Shown here: positions 35,657 to 43,909 of the stretch, one piece after another
Position numbering within the stretch: position 1 is the stretch's first letter
Layout of the letters: every line of letters begins with the position of its first letter
DNA from: Pseudonocardia terrae
GTDB lineage: Bacteria; Actinomycetota; Actinomycetes; Mycobacteriales; Pseudonocardiaceae
Length of the DNA: 64,000 nt
Reading direction: 5' to 3'
Assembly: GCF_021343995.1 (NCBI RefSeq)
Contig: NZ_JAJTTE010000031.1
Location: 25,914 to 89,913, forward strand
The notes under the pieces: generated by a model
Seen by the model: only the letters and a program-made list of their open reading frames with translations
Databases searched by the model: none
Told to the model about the DNA's origin: nothing
Translations under genes and position numbers: made by a program

Positions 35657-36438
35657 CGCCGGGTCCCGAGGGGGACCAGCCGACCACCCGGATCCCGCGG
35701 GTGGCCGGCGAGCCGGCGGACCACGACTCGGCCACGGGGCCGATCCCGCGCGTCCCGGTCGAGGAGACCGCACGCGGCGCCGCCGGGGAGACCGACGGGG
35801 ACCCGGACGGGGACCCGGACGACGACCCCGCGGAGTCCGAGCGCCGCCCCACGCTCCTCGAGCAGATGGGCGGCATCCCCGGCATCATCGCCTCGACGGT
35901 CCCGGTCGCGGTGTTCGTCGTCGCCAACGTCCTGTTCTCGCTCAAGCCCGCCCTGATCGCCGCAGTCGTGGCCGGCGTGCTGGTGGCGCTCTTCCGCATC
36001 GCCCGCAGGCAGCCGCTGCAGCCCGCGATCTCCGGGCTGTTCGGCGTGGCGGTCTGCGCGTTCATCGCCTACCGCACCGGCGAGGCCCGCGGGTTCTACC
36101 TGCCCGGCCTGCTCTACAGCGCCGCGCTCGGGCTCGCGTTCCTCGTCTCGATCGTCGTGCGGTGGCCGCTCGCCGGGGTGATCTGGCACGCCGTCAACGG
36201 GCACGGCCAGGACTGGCGCCGCAACCCCCGCATGCTGAGGGCGTACGGCTGGGCCAGCGCGCTCTGGGCGCTCGTGTTCGCCGCCCGCCTCGTGGTGCAG
36301 GGCTGGCTGTACAACGCCGACGAGGAGACCTGGCTCGGCATCGCCCGCCTGGGCATGGGCTACCCGCTGCTCGGCCTCGCGATCGTCGGGACGGTCGTCG
36401 CCGTCCGCCGCGCCGAGCGCACCCCCGCCCCGAGCTGA
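35653..36438 (+). CDS. DUF3159 integral membrane protein
   Basis: 261 residues from GTG 35653, overlapping the previous stop. An 80-residue acidic/Pro N-terminus (including five repeats of PDGDPD-like text) precedes RPTLLEQMGGIPGIIASTVPV and about six TM segments: VAVFVVANVLFSLKPALIAA, GLFGVAVCAFIAYRTG, YSAALGLAFLVSIVVRWPLAG and others. This is the actinobacterial DUF3159 family, always in this cluster. Role unknown; the neighbourhood of K+ transport genes suggests a membrane-homeostasis role (inference). Confidence 0.9.
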   Translation: MTPGPEGDQPTTRIPRVAGEPADHDSATGPIPRVPVEETARGAAGETDGDPDGDPDDDPAESERRPTLLEQMGGIPGIIASTVPVAVFVVANVLFSLKPALIAAVVAGVLVALFRIARRQPLQPAISGLFGVAVCAFIAYRTGEARGFYLPGLLYSAALGLAFLVSIVVRWPLAGVIWHAVNGHGQDWRRNPRMLRAYGWASALWALVFAARLVVQGWLYNADEETWLGIARLGMGYPLLGLAIVGTVVAVRRAERTPAPS

Positions 36439-36496
36439 CGGCCGCACGCCGCGGACGGGCCGCCGGGCCGAGGCGCGGCGCGTCCCGGAGCCGGCC

Positions 36497-37156
36497 TCAG
36501 GCGTCGACGACCGCCGCCCGGATCTCCTCCTCGACGGCCGCGGTGGCGACGAAGAGCAGCTCGTCGCCCGGCTCCAGCGCGTCGTCGGCCTGCGGGACGA
36601 GCACCCGGCCGCCGCGCAGGATCGTGACCAGCGCGGAGTCCGGCGGCAGCGCCAGGTCCCGCACCGGGCGTCCGGCCAGCGGTGTGTGCGTGGGCAGGGT
36701 GACCTCGACGAGGTTCGCCTGACCCTGCCGCAGGGTGAGCAGCCGGACCAGGTCGCCGACGGCCACGGCCTCCTCGACCAGGGCCGCGAGCAGCCGCGGG
36801 GTGGAGACCGAGACGTCGACGCCCCAGTTCTCGCCGAACAGCCACTCGTTGCGGGGGTCGTTGACCCGCGCGACCACCCGGCGCACCGCGAACTCGGTCT
36901 TGGCCAGCAGCGAGACGACGAGGTTGACCTTGTCGTCGCCGGTCGCGGCGATCACGACGTCGCAGCTCTCGATGCCGGCGTCCTCGAGCGTCTGCAGCTC
37001 GCAGGCGTCGGCGTGCACCCACTCCGCCTCCTCGACGGCGGCGGGGTCGATGTGGCTGAGGTCGCGCTCGATGAGCATGACCTGGTGCTGGTTCTCCACG
37101 AGCTCCCGCGCGATGGAGCGGCCGACGGCTCCGGCCCCGGCGATGGCGACCCTCAT
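36497..37156 (-). CDS. ceoC: TrkA-family K+ channel/transporter regulator, CeoC-like
   Basis: 219 residues from ATG 37156. RCK N domain with nucleotide-binding GAGAVGRSIARELVE (residues 6-20) and the acidic ribose-binding IERD, then RVNDPRNEWLFGENWGVD, followed by a TrkA_C domain (VEVTLPTHTPLAGRPVRDL ... LEPGDELLFVATA). It should bind NAD(H)/ATP or c-di-AMP and gate a potassium transporter. It lies 22 bp after ceoB on the same strand, and the pair is divergent from the KimA-like permease, matching mycobacterial ceoBC order. Confidence 0.92.
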   Translation of the reverse strand: MRVAIAGAGAVGRSIARELVENQHQVMLIERDLSHIDPAAVEEAEWVHADACELQTLEDAGIESCDVVIAATGDDKVNLVVSLLAKTEFAVRRVVARVNDPRNEWLFGENWGVDVSVSTPRLLAALVEEAVAVGDLVRLLTLRQGQANLVEVTLPTHTPLAGRPVRDLALPPDSALVTILRGGRVLVPQADDALEPGDELLFVATAAVEEEIRAAVVDA

Positions 37157-37178
37157 GACCTCACGCCCTCTCGGGTTC

Positions 37179-37841
37179 TCAGGAGTCGGCGGGCGGCGCG
37201 GCCGCCGCGGCCGTGACGTCGGAGACCGTGCCCGAGACCGCCGCCACGTAGACGGTGTCGTCGGCCTGCACGGCCGTCTCGCGGGTGGGCAGCACGCCGG
37301 TGCCGAACCGGACGAGGAACGCCACCCGGGATCCGGTGGCCTCCTCCAGCTCGCGGATGGGGCGCCCGACCCAGTCCTCGTGCAGCGGCAGGGGCAGGAT
37401 CGCGACGGTCCCGGCGGGCTCGCGCCAGGCCGTCGCGACGCCGTCGGGCAGCACCATCCGCATGAAGCGGTCCGTGGTCCACGGCACCGTGGCGACGGTG
37501 GGGATGCCGAGCCGCTCGTAGACGGCGGCGCGCTTGGCGTCGTAGATCCGGGCGACCACCCGCTCCACGCCGAACGTCTCCCGGGCGACCCGCGCGGAAA
37601 GGATGTTGGAGTTGTCACCGGACGAGACGGCGGCGAACGCGTCGGCCTTCTCGATCCCGGCCTCGATGAGCACCTCGCGGTGGAACCCGAACCCGACGAC
37701 CTGGCGGCCGCGGAAGTCCGTGCCGAGCCGGCGGAAGGCCTGCACGTCCCGGTCGACGACGGAGACCTCGTGGCCGAGGCGTTCGAGCCCTGCGGCGAGG
37801 GACGCGCCGACGCGGCCGCATCCCATGATCACGACGTACAT
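37179..37841 (-). CDS. ceoB: TrkA-family K+ channel/transporter regulator, CeoB-like
   Basis: 220 residues from ATG 37841. RCK N domain: VVIMGCGRVGASLAAGLERLG (residues 3-23), VVDRD, then FGVERVVARIYDAKRAAVYERLGIPT, and a TrkA_C domain with HEDWVGRPIRELEEATG. First of the two-gene ceoBC unit. Both regulators are complete, and the likely client is the permease on the opposite strand, 126 bp away. No TrkH or Ktr channel subunit is in the window. Confidence 0.92.
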   Translation of the reverse strand: MYVVIMGCGRVGASLAAGLERLGHEVSVVDRDVQAFRRLGTDFRGRQVVGFGFHREVLIEAGIEKADAFAAVSSGDNSNILSARVARETFGVERVVARIYDAKRAAVYERLGIPTVATVPWTTDRFMRMVLPDGVATAWREPAGTVAILPLPLHEDWVGRPIRELEEATGSRVAFLVRFGTGVLPTRETAVQADDTVYVAAVSGTVSDVTAAAAAPPADS

Positions 37842-37955
37842 CGGATGGGCCCTCCCGGGCTCGGTCGGTCTCACGTTCCGACGGCCGCGGCGCCTGCGAA
37901 CGGGGCCGGGCTCGTCGTCGGCGCACGCTATCGCGTGGGTCCACCACGGAGAGCA

Positions 37956-37961
37956 TAGGCT
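37956..37961 (+). promoter_or_regulatory. -10 box for leaderless KimA-like gene
   Basis: TAGGCT lies 6 nt before the GTG at 37968, so transcription should begin at or next to the start codon. Leaderless messages are common in actinobacteria. No Shine-Dalgarno is seen. Confidence 0.55.
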
Positions 37962-37967
37962 TCCGAC

Positions 37968-40064
37968 GTGTCCAAGCTCGGCGTCGCCGTCAAGCGCATT
38001 CTCGTCGGTCGACCACAGCGCAGCGACCGGCTGCACAGCACGCTCCTGACCAAGCGGATCGCGCTGCCGGTCTTCGCCTCCGACGCCATGTCGTCGGTCG
38101 CGTACGCGCCGGAGGAGATCTTCCTGACCCTGTCGGTCGCGGGCGTCACCTCCTACGCGCTGTCCCCATGGATCGGCGTCGCCGTGGCGATCGTGCTGCT
38201 CACGGTGGTGGCGAGCTACCGGCAGAACGTGCACGCGTACCCGTCGGGCGGCGGCGACTACGAGGTGGCGACCGTCAACCTCGGGCGCAAGGCGGGGCTC
38301 ACCGTGGCGAGCGCGCTGCTCGTCGACTACACGCTCACCGTCGCGGTGTCGATCTCCGCGGCCGCGGCGAACATCGGCGCGCTGGTGCCCTTCGTGGCCG
38401 AGCACAAGGTGCTGTTCGCCGTGCTGGCGATCGTCGTGCTCACGGCGATCAACCTGCGGGGGATCCGGGAGGCGGGCGCCGCCTTCGCGGTGCCGGTGTA
38501 CCTGTTCATGATCGGCATCGGCTCGATGATCCTCTGGGGTCTGACCCGGGTGCTGGTCCTGGGCCAGGACGTCGTGACGGCCAGCACGAACCTGCACCTC
38601 GTGGCCGAGGGCGACACCTTCACCGGGCTGGCTCTGGTGCTGCTGATCCTGCGCAGCTTCACCCAGGGCGCGGCGGCGCTGACCGGTGTCGAGGCGATCT
38701 CCAACGGCGTGCCGGCCTTCCGCAAGCCCAAGTCCCGCAACGCCGCCACCACGCTGCTGATCATGGGCGTGATCTCGGTGTCCATGTTCCTGGGCCTGCT
38801 CGCCCTGGGTCGGCTCACCGGGGTCCAGATCGCCGGGGACCCCGCCACCCAGTTCCCCGACGCGCCCCCGGGCTACCAGCAGCAGACGATGGTCGCCCAG
38901 CTGGCCGACGCCGTCTTCTCCGGCTTCCGGCCCGGGTTCTTCTTCGTGGTGATCATGACGGCGCTGATCCTGGCGCTCGCGGCGAACACGGCGTTCAACG
39001 GCTTCCCGGTGCTGGGCTCGATCCTCTCCCAGGACCGCTTCCTGCCCCGCCAGCTGCACACCCGCGGCGACCGGCTCGCCTTCTCCAACGGCATCCTGAT
39101 CCTCGCGGCCTTCGCCGTCGTGCTGGTGATCGGTTTCCAGGCGGAGGTCACCCGCCTGATCCCGCTGTACACGGTGGGCGTGTTCGTGTCGTTCACGCTG
39201 AGCCAGACCGGCATGGTGCGGCACTGGAACCGCGAGCTGAGGACGGTGACCGACCCGAGAGAGCGGCGCCGGATGCGCCGCTCGCAGACGATCAACGGGT
39301 TCGGCGCGATCATGACCGGGCTCGTCCTGCTCACGGTCCTGGTCACCAAGTTCGTGCTCGGCGCGTGGATCACCATCGTGGCGATGGCCGGGTTCTTCGT
39401 GCTGATGGTCGCGATCCAGAAGCACTACGACCGGGTGTCGGCGGAGCTGCAGGCCGGCGAGTCCGACGCCGTGCTGCCGAGCCGCAACCACGCCGTCGTG
39501 CTCGTGTCGACCCTGCACAAGCCCACGCTGCGCGCCCTCGCCTACGCCCGGGCGACACGGCCGGACGTGCTGGAGGCGCTCACCGTCAACGTCGACGATG
39601 CGGACACCAAGAGACTGATCACGGACTGGGGCAAGCGGAAGATCCCGGTCAAGCTCAAGGTCGTCGAGTCCCCGTACCGGGAGATCACGCGACCGGTCCT
39701 GGACTACGTGAAGCGCATCCGCTCGAACACCCCGCGGGACGTCGTGACGGTCTACATCCCGGAGTACGTCGTGGGGCACTGGTGGGAGCAGCTGCTGCAC
39801 AACCAGTCCGCGCTGCGGCTGAAGAGCCGGCTGCTGTTCCAGCCGGGGGTGATGGTCACGAGCGTGCCCTGGCAGCTGGCCTCCTCGGCCGCCGCCCAGC
39901 CGCTCTCGCCGCACTTCGCCCCGGGCGCCTCGCGCCGCGGCTACCCCTCGATGGAGCAGCTGCCCGGCGACCAGACCCCGAGCGCCACCGCCACCCGCAG
40001 CGCGGGCACCCGCACCACACCCGGCTCCGACACCCGGAAGGACAGCGGTGACCCGGTCCGCTGA
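37968..40064 (+). CDS. KimA-like (KUP/APC superfamily) potassium permease
   Basis: 698 residues, GTG start. Twelve TM segments and the sequence blocks of Bacillus KimA: ASDAMSSVAYAPEEI, AYPSGGGDYEVATVNLG, LLVDYTLTVAVSISA, LTGVEAISNGVPAFRKPKSRNA, LHTRGDRLAFSNGI, LIPLYTVGVFVSFTLSQTGM, then a cytoplasmic C-terminal domain with VTVYIPEYVVGHWWEQLLHNQSALRLKSRLLF. KimA is a high-affinity K+/H+ symporter inhibited by c-di-AMP. The last 60 residues are a Pro/Thr-rich extension. Context with two TrkA proteins supports a K+ role, though annotation pipelines often call it only an APC permease. Its end overlaps the TRAM gene by 17 bp. Confidence 0.82.
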   Translation: MSKLGVAVKRILVGRPQRSDRLHSTLLTKRIALPVFASDAMSSVAYAPEEIFLTLSVAGVTSYALSPWIGVAVAIVLLTVVASYRQNVHAYPSGGGDYEVATVNLGRKAGLTVASALLVDYTLTVAVSISAAAANIGALVPFVAEHKVLFAVLAIVVLTAINLRGIREAGAAFAVPVYLFMIGIGSMILWGLTRVLVLGQDVVTASTNLHLVAEGDTFTGLALVLLILRSFTQGAAALTGVEAISNGVPAFRKPKSRNAATTLLIMGVISVSMFLGLLALGRLTGVQIAGDPATQFPDAPPGYQQQTMVAQLADAVFSGFRPGFFFVVIMTALILALAANTAFNGFPVLGSILSQDRFLPRQLHTRGDRLAFSNGILILAAFAVVLVIGFQAEVTRLIPLYTVGVFVSFTLSQTGMVRHWNRELRTVTDPRERRRMRRSQTINGFGAIMTGLVLLTVLVTKFVLGAWITIVAMAGFFVLMVAIQKHYDRVSAELQAGESDAVLPSRNHAVVLVSTLHKPTLRALAYARATRPDVLEALTVNVDDADTKRLITDWGKRKIPVKLKVVESPYREITRPVLDYVKRIRSNTPRDVVTVYIPEYVVGHWWEQLLHNQSALRLKSRLLFQPGVMVTSVPWQLASSAAAQPLSPHFAPGASRRGYPSMEQLPGDQTPSATATRSAGTRTTPGSDTRKDSGDPVR

Positions 40065-41259
40065 GCGCACCCTCGACTGGACCGACCGCGTGCTCGAGCT
40101 GGAGGTCGGCCCGGTCGCCCACGGCGGGCACTGCGTGGCCCGGCACGAGGGCCGCGTGCTCTTCGTCCGGCACGCGCTGCCCGGCGAGCGGGTCCGGGCG
40201 GTGGTGACCGAGGACCAGGGCGGGTCGTTCTGCCTGGCCGACACGATCTCGGTGCCGGAGCCCTCGCCGGACCGCGTGCCGGCGCCGTGCCCGTGGGCGC
40301 GTGCCGGCGGCTGCGGCGGCTGCGACTTCCAGCACGTCGCGCCGCCCGCGCAGCGCGCCCTCAAGACCACCGTGCTGCGCGAGCAGCTCACCCGCCTCGG
40401 CGGCCTGACCGGCGGGCTCGCCGCCTCGGTCGAGGTCGAGGAGCTCCCCGGCGGCCCGCTCGGCTGGCGGCAGCGCCTGCGCCTCGCGGTCGACGACGAG
40501 GGCCGGGCCGGGCTGCGCGCCCACCACAGCCACGAGGTCGTCCCGATCTCGGACTGCCTGCTCGCGCCCGCCGGGCTGCTCGACGACCTGCTCCGGCGGC
40601 ACTGGCGCCCCGGCGACGAGATCGAGGTGGCCGTCGACGCCCGGGGCGAGCGGCACCTCGGCTCGGGCGTGCCGCCGGCGGAGCGCAGCGCCTCGGTGCA
40701 GCACGCGGCCGGCCGCGACTGGGAGCTCTCGCCGGGCGCCTTCTGGCAGGTGCACCCGGAGCTGGCCGACACGCTCGCCGGGCTCGTGGGGGAGTGGGCG
40801 GCGGCGCCCGCGGGCGGCGCGGCCTGGGACCTCTACGGCGGGGTCGGGCTGTTCGCCGCGGTGCTGGCCAGGCAGGTGGGGCCGACGGGTTCGGTGACGG
40901 TCGTCGAGTCGGCGCGGCAGGCCGTGGCCGACGGCGAGCGGGCACTGCGGGACCTGCCGCAGGTGACCTTCCGGTCCGGTCGGGTCGAACGCGTGGTCGC
41001 CGGGCTGCCCGACCCGGCCGTCGTCGTCGCCGACCCGCCGCGCAAGGGGCTCGGCAAGGCGATGGTCGAGGAGCTGTGCGGGCGGGGCCCGGAGCGGGTC
41101 GTCTACGTGGCCTGCGACCCGGCGGCGCTGGGCCGCGACGTGAGGCTCTTCGCCGCGCGGGGCTACGCGCTCACCGCGCTGCGGTCCTTCGACGCCTTCC
41201 CGATGACGCACCACATGGAGTCGGTCGCGCTCTTCGAACCCGAGCGCGACCGCAGCTGA
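40048..41259 (+). CDS. TRAM-domain class I SAM RNA methyltransferase (TrmA/RumA type)
   Basis: 403 residues from GTG 40048. TRAM domain (residues 10-70, VLELEVGPVAHGGHCVARHEGRV), a four-Cys cluster (CPWARAGGCGGCDFQH) fitting the [4Fe-4S] site of RlmD-type enzymes, an OB/central domain, then the catalytic fold WDLYGGVGLFAAVLA and DPPRKGLGKAM, and Cys in YVACDPAALGRDV as the nucleophile. The family makes 5-methyluridine in rRNA or tRNA; target not decided. Overlap with the permease gene implies co-translation, a conserved arrangement. Confidence 0.92.
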   Translation: MTRSAERTLDWTDRVLELEVGPVAHGGHCVARHEGRVLFVRHALPGERVRAVVTEDQGGSFCLADTISVPEPSPDRVPAPCPWARAGGCGGCDFQHVAPPAQRALKTTVLREQLTRLGGLTGGLAASVEVEELPGGPLGWRQRLRLAVDDEGRAGLRAHHSHEVVPISDCLLAPAGLLDDLLRRHWRPGDEIEVAVDARGERHLGSGVPPAERSASVQHAAGRDWELSPGAFWQVHPELADTLAGLVGEWAAAPAGGAAWDLYGGVGLFAAVLARQVGPTGSVTVVESARQAVADGERALRDLPQVTFRSGRVERVVAGLPDPAVVVADPPRKGLGKAMVEELCGRGPERVVYVACDPAALGRDVRLFAARGYALTALRSFDAFPMTHHMESVALFEPERDRS

Positions 41260-41289
41260 TCCGCACGAACGACGGCAGACAGGAGGACC

Positions 41290-42159
41290 ATGGGCATCGC
41301 CGAGTACGTCGAGGGGTGGGAGCCCGGAGCGGTCGAGGTGCGGGAGGTCCTGGACCGCGTCCCGTCGGACTCGTTCGCCGGCCTGCTCGACCAGCCCTCG
41401 CCGATCGACGCGACCGGGCAGGGGTCGACCGCGCTCCCGCCGCTGTGGACGGCCTTCCACTTCCTCGAGCGGCCCGCCACCTCCGAGCTCGGCGAGGACG
41501 GACACCCCCGCGAGGGGCACTTCCTGCCGCCGATCCCGAACCGCCGGCGGATGTTCGCCGGCGGCCGGCTCACCGTGCGCGCGCCGCTGCGCGTGGGCGA
41601 CGAGGTGACCCGGCGCAGTGCGCTGAGCTCGATCACCCCGAAGTCCGGGCGGTCCGGTGACATGCTGTTCGTCACCCTGTCCCACGAGTACCTGCGCGAC
41701 GGCGAGGTGGCCCAGGTCGAGGAGCACGACGTCGTCTACCGGGAGCAGGAGCCCGGGGCGGCGCGCGCCGCGACGCCGACGGCCCCGGAGCCGCGCGAGC
41801 CCGAGCCGGCGGCGCCGGGGGAGTGGCAGGCGGTGCTGCGTCCCGACGAGGTGCTGCTGTTCCGGATGAGCGCGCTGACCTACAACGCCCACCGGATCCA
41901 CCACGACCTGCCCTACACCCGCGACGTCGAGGGCTTCCCCGGGCTCGTGGTGCACGGGCCGCTGCTCGCGCTGATGCTGCTCGAGCTGCCCCGCCGGTTC
42001 GCGCCGGACCGCCAGGTCGCCGGGTTCTCCTACCGCCTGCGCCGGCCGGCCTTCGCCGGCGCGCCGGTGGTGGCGACGGGCAAGCCCGACGGCTCCGACC
42101 TCGTCTGCGGGGTGCCCGGGGCCGACCCGAGCATCACCGGTCAGGTCACCTTCGCCTGA
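41290..42159 (+). CDS. Hotdog-fold acyl-CoA hydratase (FAS1-like dehydratase / 3-methylfumaryl-CoA type)
   Basis: 289 residues, ATG after AGGAGG. Two hotdog halves: the first with LPPLWTAFHFLERPATSELGEDG, GHFLPPIPNRRRMFAGGRL; the second with FRMSALTYNAHRIHHDLPYT and VEGFPGLVVHGPLLALMLLE, which carries the conserved N-x-H-x-I-H-x-D/HGP hydratase residues. It resembles mesaconyl-C4-CoA / 3-methylfumaryl-CoA hydratases and itaconyl-CoA hydratases. It would hydrate an unsaturated dicarboxyl-CoA. No partner ligase or lyase lies nearby, so the pathway is unclear. Convergent with the esterase gene. Confidence 0.82.
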   Translation: MGIAEYVEGWEPGAVEVREVLDRVPSDSFAGLLDQPSPIDATGQGSTALPPLWTAFHFLERPATSELGEDGHPREGHFLPPIPNRRRMFAGGRLTVRAPLRVGDEVTRRSALSSITPKSGRSGDMLFVTLSHEYLRDGEVAQVEEHDVVYREQEPGAARAATPTAPEPREPEPAAPGEWQAVLRPDEVLLFRMSALTYNAHRIHHDLPYTRDVEGFPGLVVHGPLLALMLLELPRRFAPDRQVAGFSYRLRRPAFAGAPVVATGKPDGSDLVCGVPGADPSITGQVTFA

Positions 42160-42185
42160 TCGCGCGGGCCGTCGGCGGACGGGCC

Positions 42186-43721
42186 TCAGGACGTCGTGCG
42201 CCCGGTGGGGGCCGGAGCCACCGCCGCGGCCGGAGCCACCCCGGCGGCCGGAGCCCTCGCCGCGGCCGGGGTCACCCCCGCGGCCGCGGACGGAGCGGTG
42301 GTGGCGGGCGTAGCGGCGGCCGTGGACGTCCCCGGCGCGGTGCCGCCCTGCACCCGGTCCACCAGCCAGGGGAAGGCGTCGGCGAAGGAGGTCGCGGCCA
42401 CCTGCCAGGTGTGGCCGCCCGGCGTGGTGTGCTGCGTGCAGGCGATGCCCTGCGCCGTCATCGCGGTGCAGAGCTGCGCCGCCTCCTGGGGCTCGCTCCC
42501 GTCCGCGCCCGGGTCGGCCTGCCCGCCGAACCCGGAGCCGGTCGGGAGGCGCGGTCCGCCGCGGAACGCGAAGCCGGCCCGTCCGCCGGGCCCGAACCCC
42601 GGTCCGCCGCCGGAGGAGTTCTCGAACCAGCCGGCGGTGTCGGCGTAGCGGCCGTGCGCCGCCAGCACGGTGAGCGGGTCGAACCGGGCCCACGCCGCCG
42701 CGTTCCCGCCGTACAATCGGCTGATCGTCTCGTCCTTGCCGCCGACGGCCGGGCCGAGGTCACCCGCGATGTCCTCGAAGGTGCCGAAGAGCTCGGGGTG
42801 CATCACGGCGAGGTCCACGGCGCAGGTCCCGCCCATCGACCACCCCACGACCCCCCAGCTCGCGGGTCCGGCGGAGGCGCCGAAGCGGGACACGACGTAG
42901 GGCCGGACGTCCTCGGTCAGGTGGTCGGCGGAGTTGCCCCGGGGCCCGTTCACGCACTGGGTGTCGTTGTTGAACGACCCGCCCGAGTCGACGAAGACGA
43001 GGATCGGCGTGAGGCCCCCGTGCGCGGCCGCGTACCCGTCCACGACGTCCAGGGCGTTGCCGGTGCGGATCCAGTCCGCGGGGGTGTTGAACTCGCCCCC
43101 GACCATCATCAGCGCCGGCAGGGCGGGATGGTGGTCGCTCCCGGTGAACCAGGCCGGCGGCAGGTAGACATACTCCTCGCGGTGCGTGAACCCGCTGGCC
43201 GTGGCGGGGATGTCCACGCCGACCAGGGCGCCGTGCGCGGGCGGCGTCGGTGCGGCGGCGAGGCTCGCCAGCTGCGCGTCGTCGACCTCGTCCGGCAGCG
43301 GACCGGCGGTCGCGGCGCCCCAGGCCTCCTGCACGGTGGGGTAGTAGCCGACCCACTGGTTGAGGACCGAGGCGACGCAGAGCACCGCGAGCGGCACCGC
43401 GATGATCGACAGCGCCCGCCGCCACCAGGGCGTCCGCCGCCAGCCGGCGACCGCGACGACGGCCGCGCCGACCGTCACGCCGATCCAGATCCAGAGCACG
43501 ACGGGCGCCGGGTCGTCCGTCAGCCCGTCGGCGGTGACCTGCTCGCGGACCAGCAGGCTCGCTCCGAGGCCGACCACCGCGGCCACCGGCAGCCACACCA
43601 GGTACCACCGCCGCCCGGCGCGGCGCACCAGGACCGCGAGCAGGACGGCGGCCGTGACCGCCGGGATCGCGACAGGGAGCCAGCCGGTCAGCAGGGACAG
43701 GCCGTGGCCGTAGTGACCCAC
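42186..43721 (-). CDS. Membrane-anchored esterase, antigen-85/FrsA-like alpha/beta hydrolase
   Basis: 511 residues from GTG 43721; a longer frame to 43871 is open but has no homologue-like text. Four TM segments occupy residues 10-130, followed by an exported esterase domain: YVYLPPAWFTG, LPALMMVGGEF, ILVFVDSGGSF, nucleophile elbow GVVGWSMGGTCA and a late His in PGGHTWQV. The layout is like corynebacterial/mycobacterial esterase-D or mycolyltransferase relatives that act on cell-wall or exported esters. A 45-residue Ala/Pro/Thr tail follows, with AAGV/APAA repeats. Divergent from tex; the 188-bp gap holds no clear site. Confidence 0.82.
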   Translation of the reverse strand: MGHYGHGLSLLTGWLPVAIPAVTAAVLLAVLVRRAGRRWYLVWLPVAAVVGLGASLLVREQVTADGLTDDPAPVVLWIWIGVTVGAAVVAVAGWRRTPWWRRALSIIAVPLAVLCVASVLNQWVGYYPTVQEAWGAATAGPLPDEVDDAQLASLAAAPTPPAHGALVGVDIPATASGFTHREEYVYLPPAWFTGSDHHPALPALMMVGGEFNTPADWIRTGNALDVVDGYAAAHGGLTPILVFVDSGGSFNNDTQCVNGPRGNSADHLTEDVRPYVVSRFGASAGPASWGVVGWSMGGTCAVDLAVMHPELFGTFEDIAGDLGPAVGGKDETISRLYGGNAAAWARFDPLTVLAAHGRYADTAGWFENSSGGGPGFGPGGRAGFAFRGGPRLPTGSGFGGQADPGADGSEPQEAAQLCTAMTAQGIACTQHTTPGGHTWQVAATSFADAFPWLVDRVQGGTAPGTSTAAATPATTAPSAAAGVTPAAARAPAAGVAPAAAVAPAPTGRTTS

Positions 43722-43909
43722 CCGGGCACCGTTGCCGCGCCGGCTGGGGACGAGCCCGGAGAAGGCTGTGGACCCGCTGTGAATCGGCGCCGGATCGCGT
43801 ACCCGCCGGGGCGGTTCCCTCCCGCACCGCCGGCGACGGCCTCCGGTTCGCGCGACCCCACCCCACCCCACCCGTACCCGCCGGGGGGCCGTCCGGGGAG
43901 GATGGGGGA

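Noticed and set aside
37179..40772. 1,197-codon minus-strand frame spanning the permease
   Set aside because: Only its last 220 codons (ceoB, from 37841) are real; the rest is antisense to the KimA-like gene.
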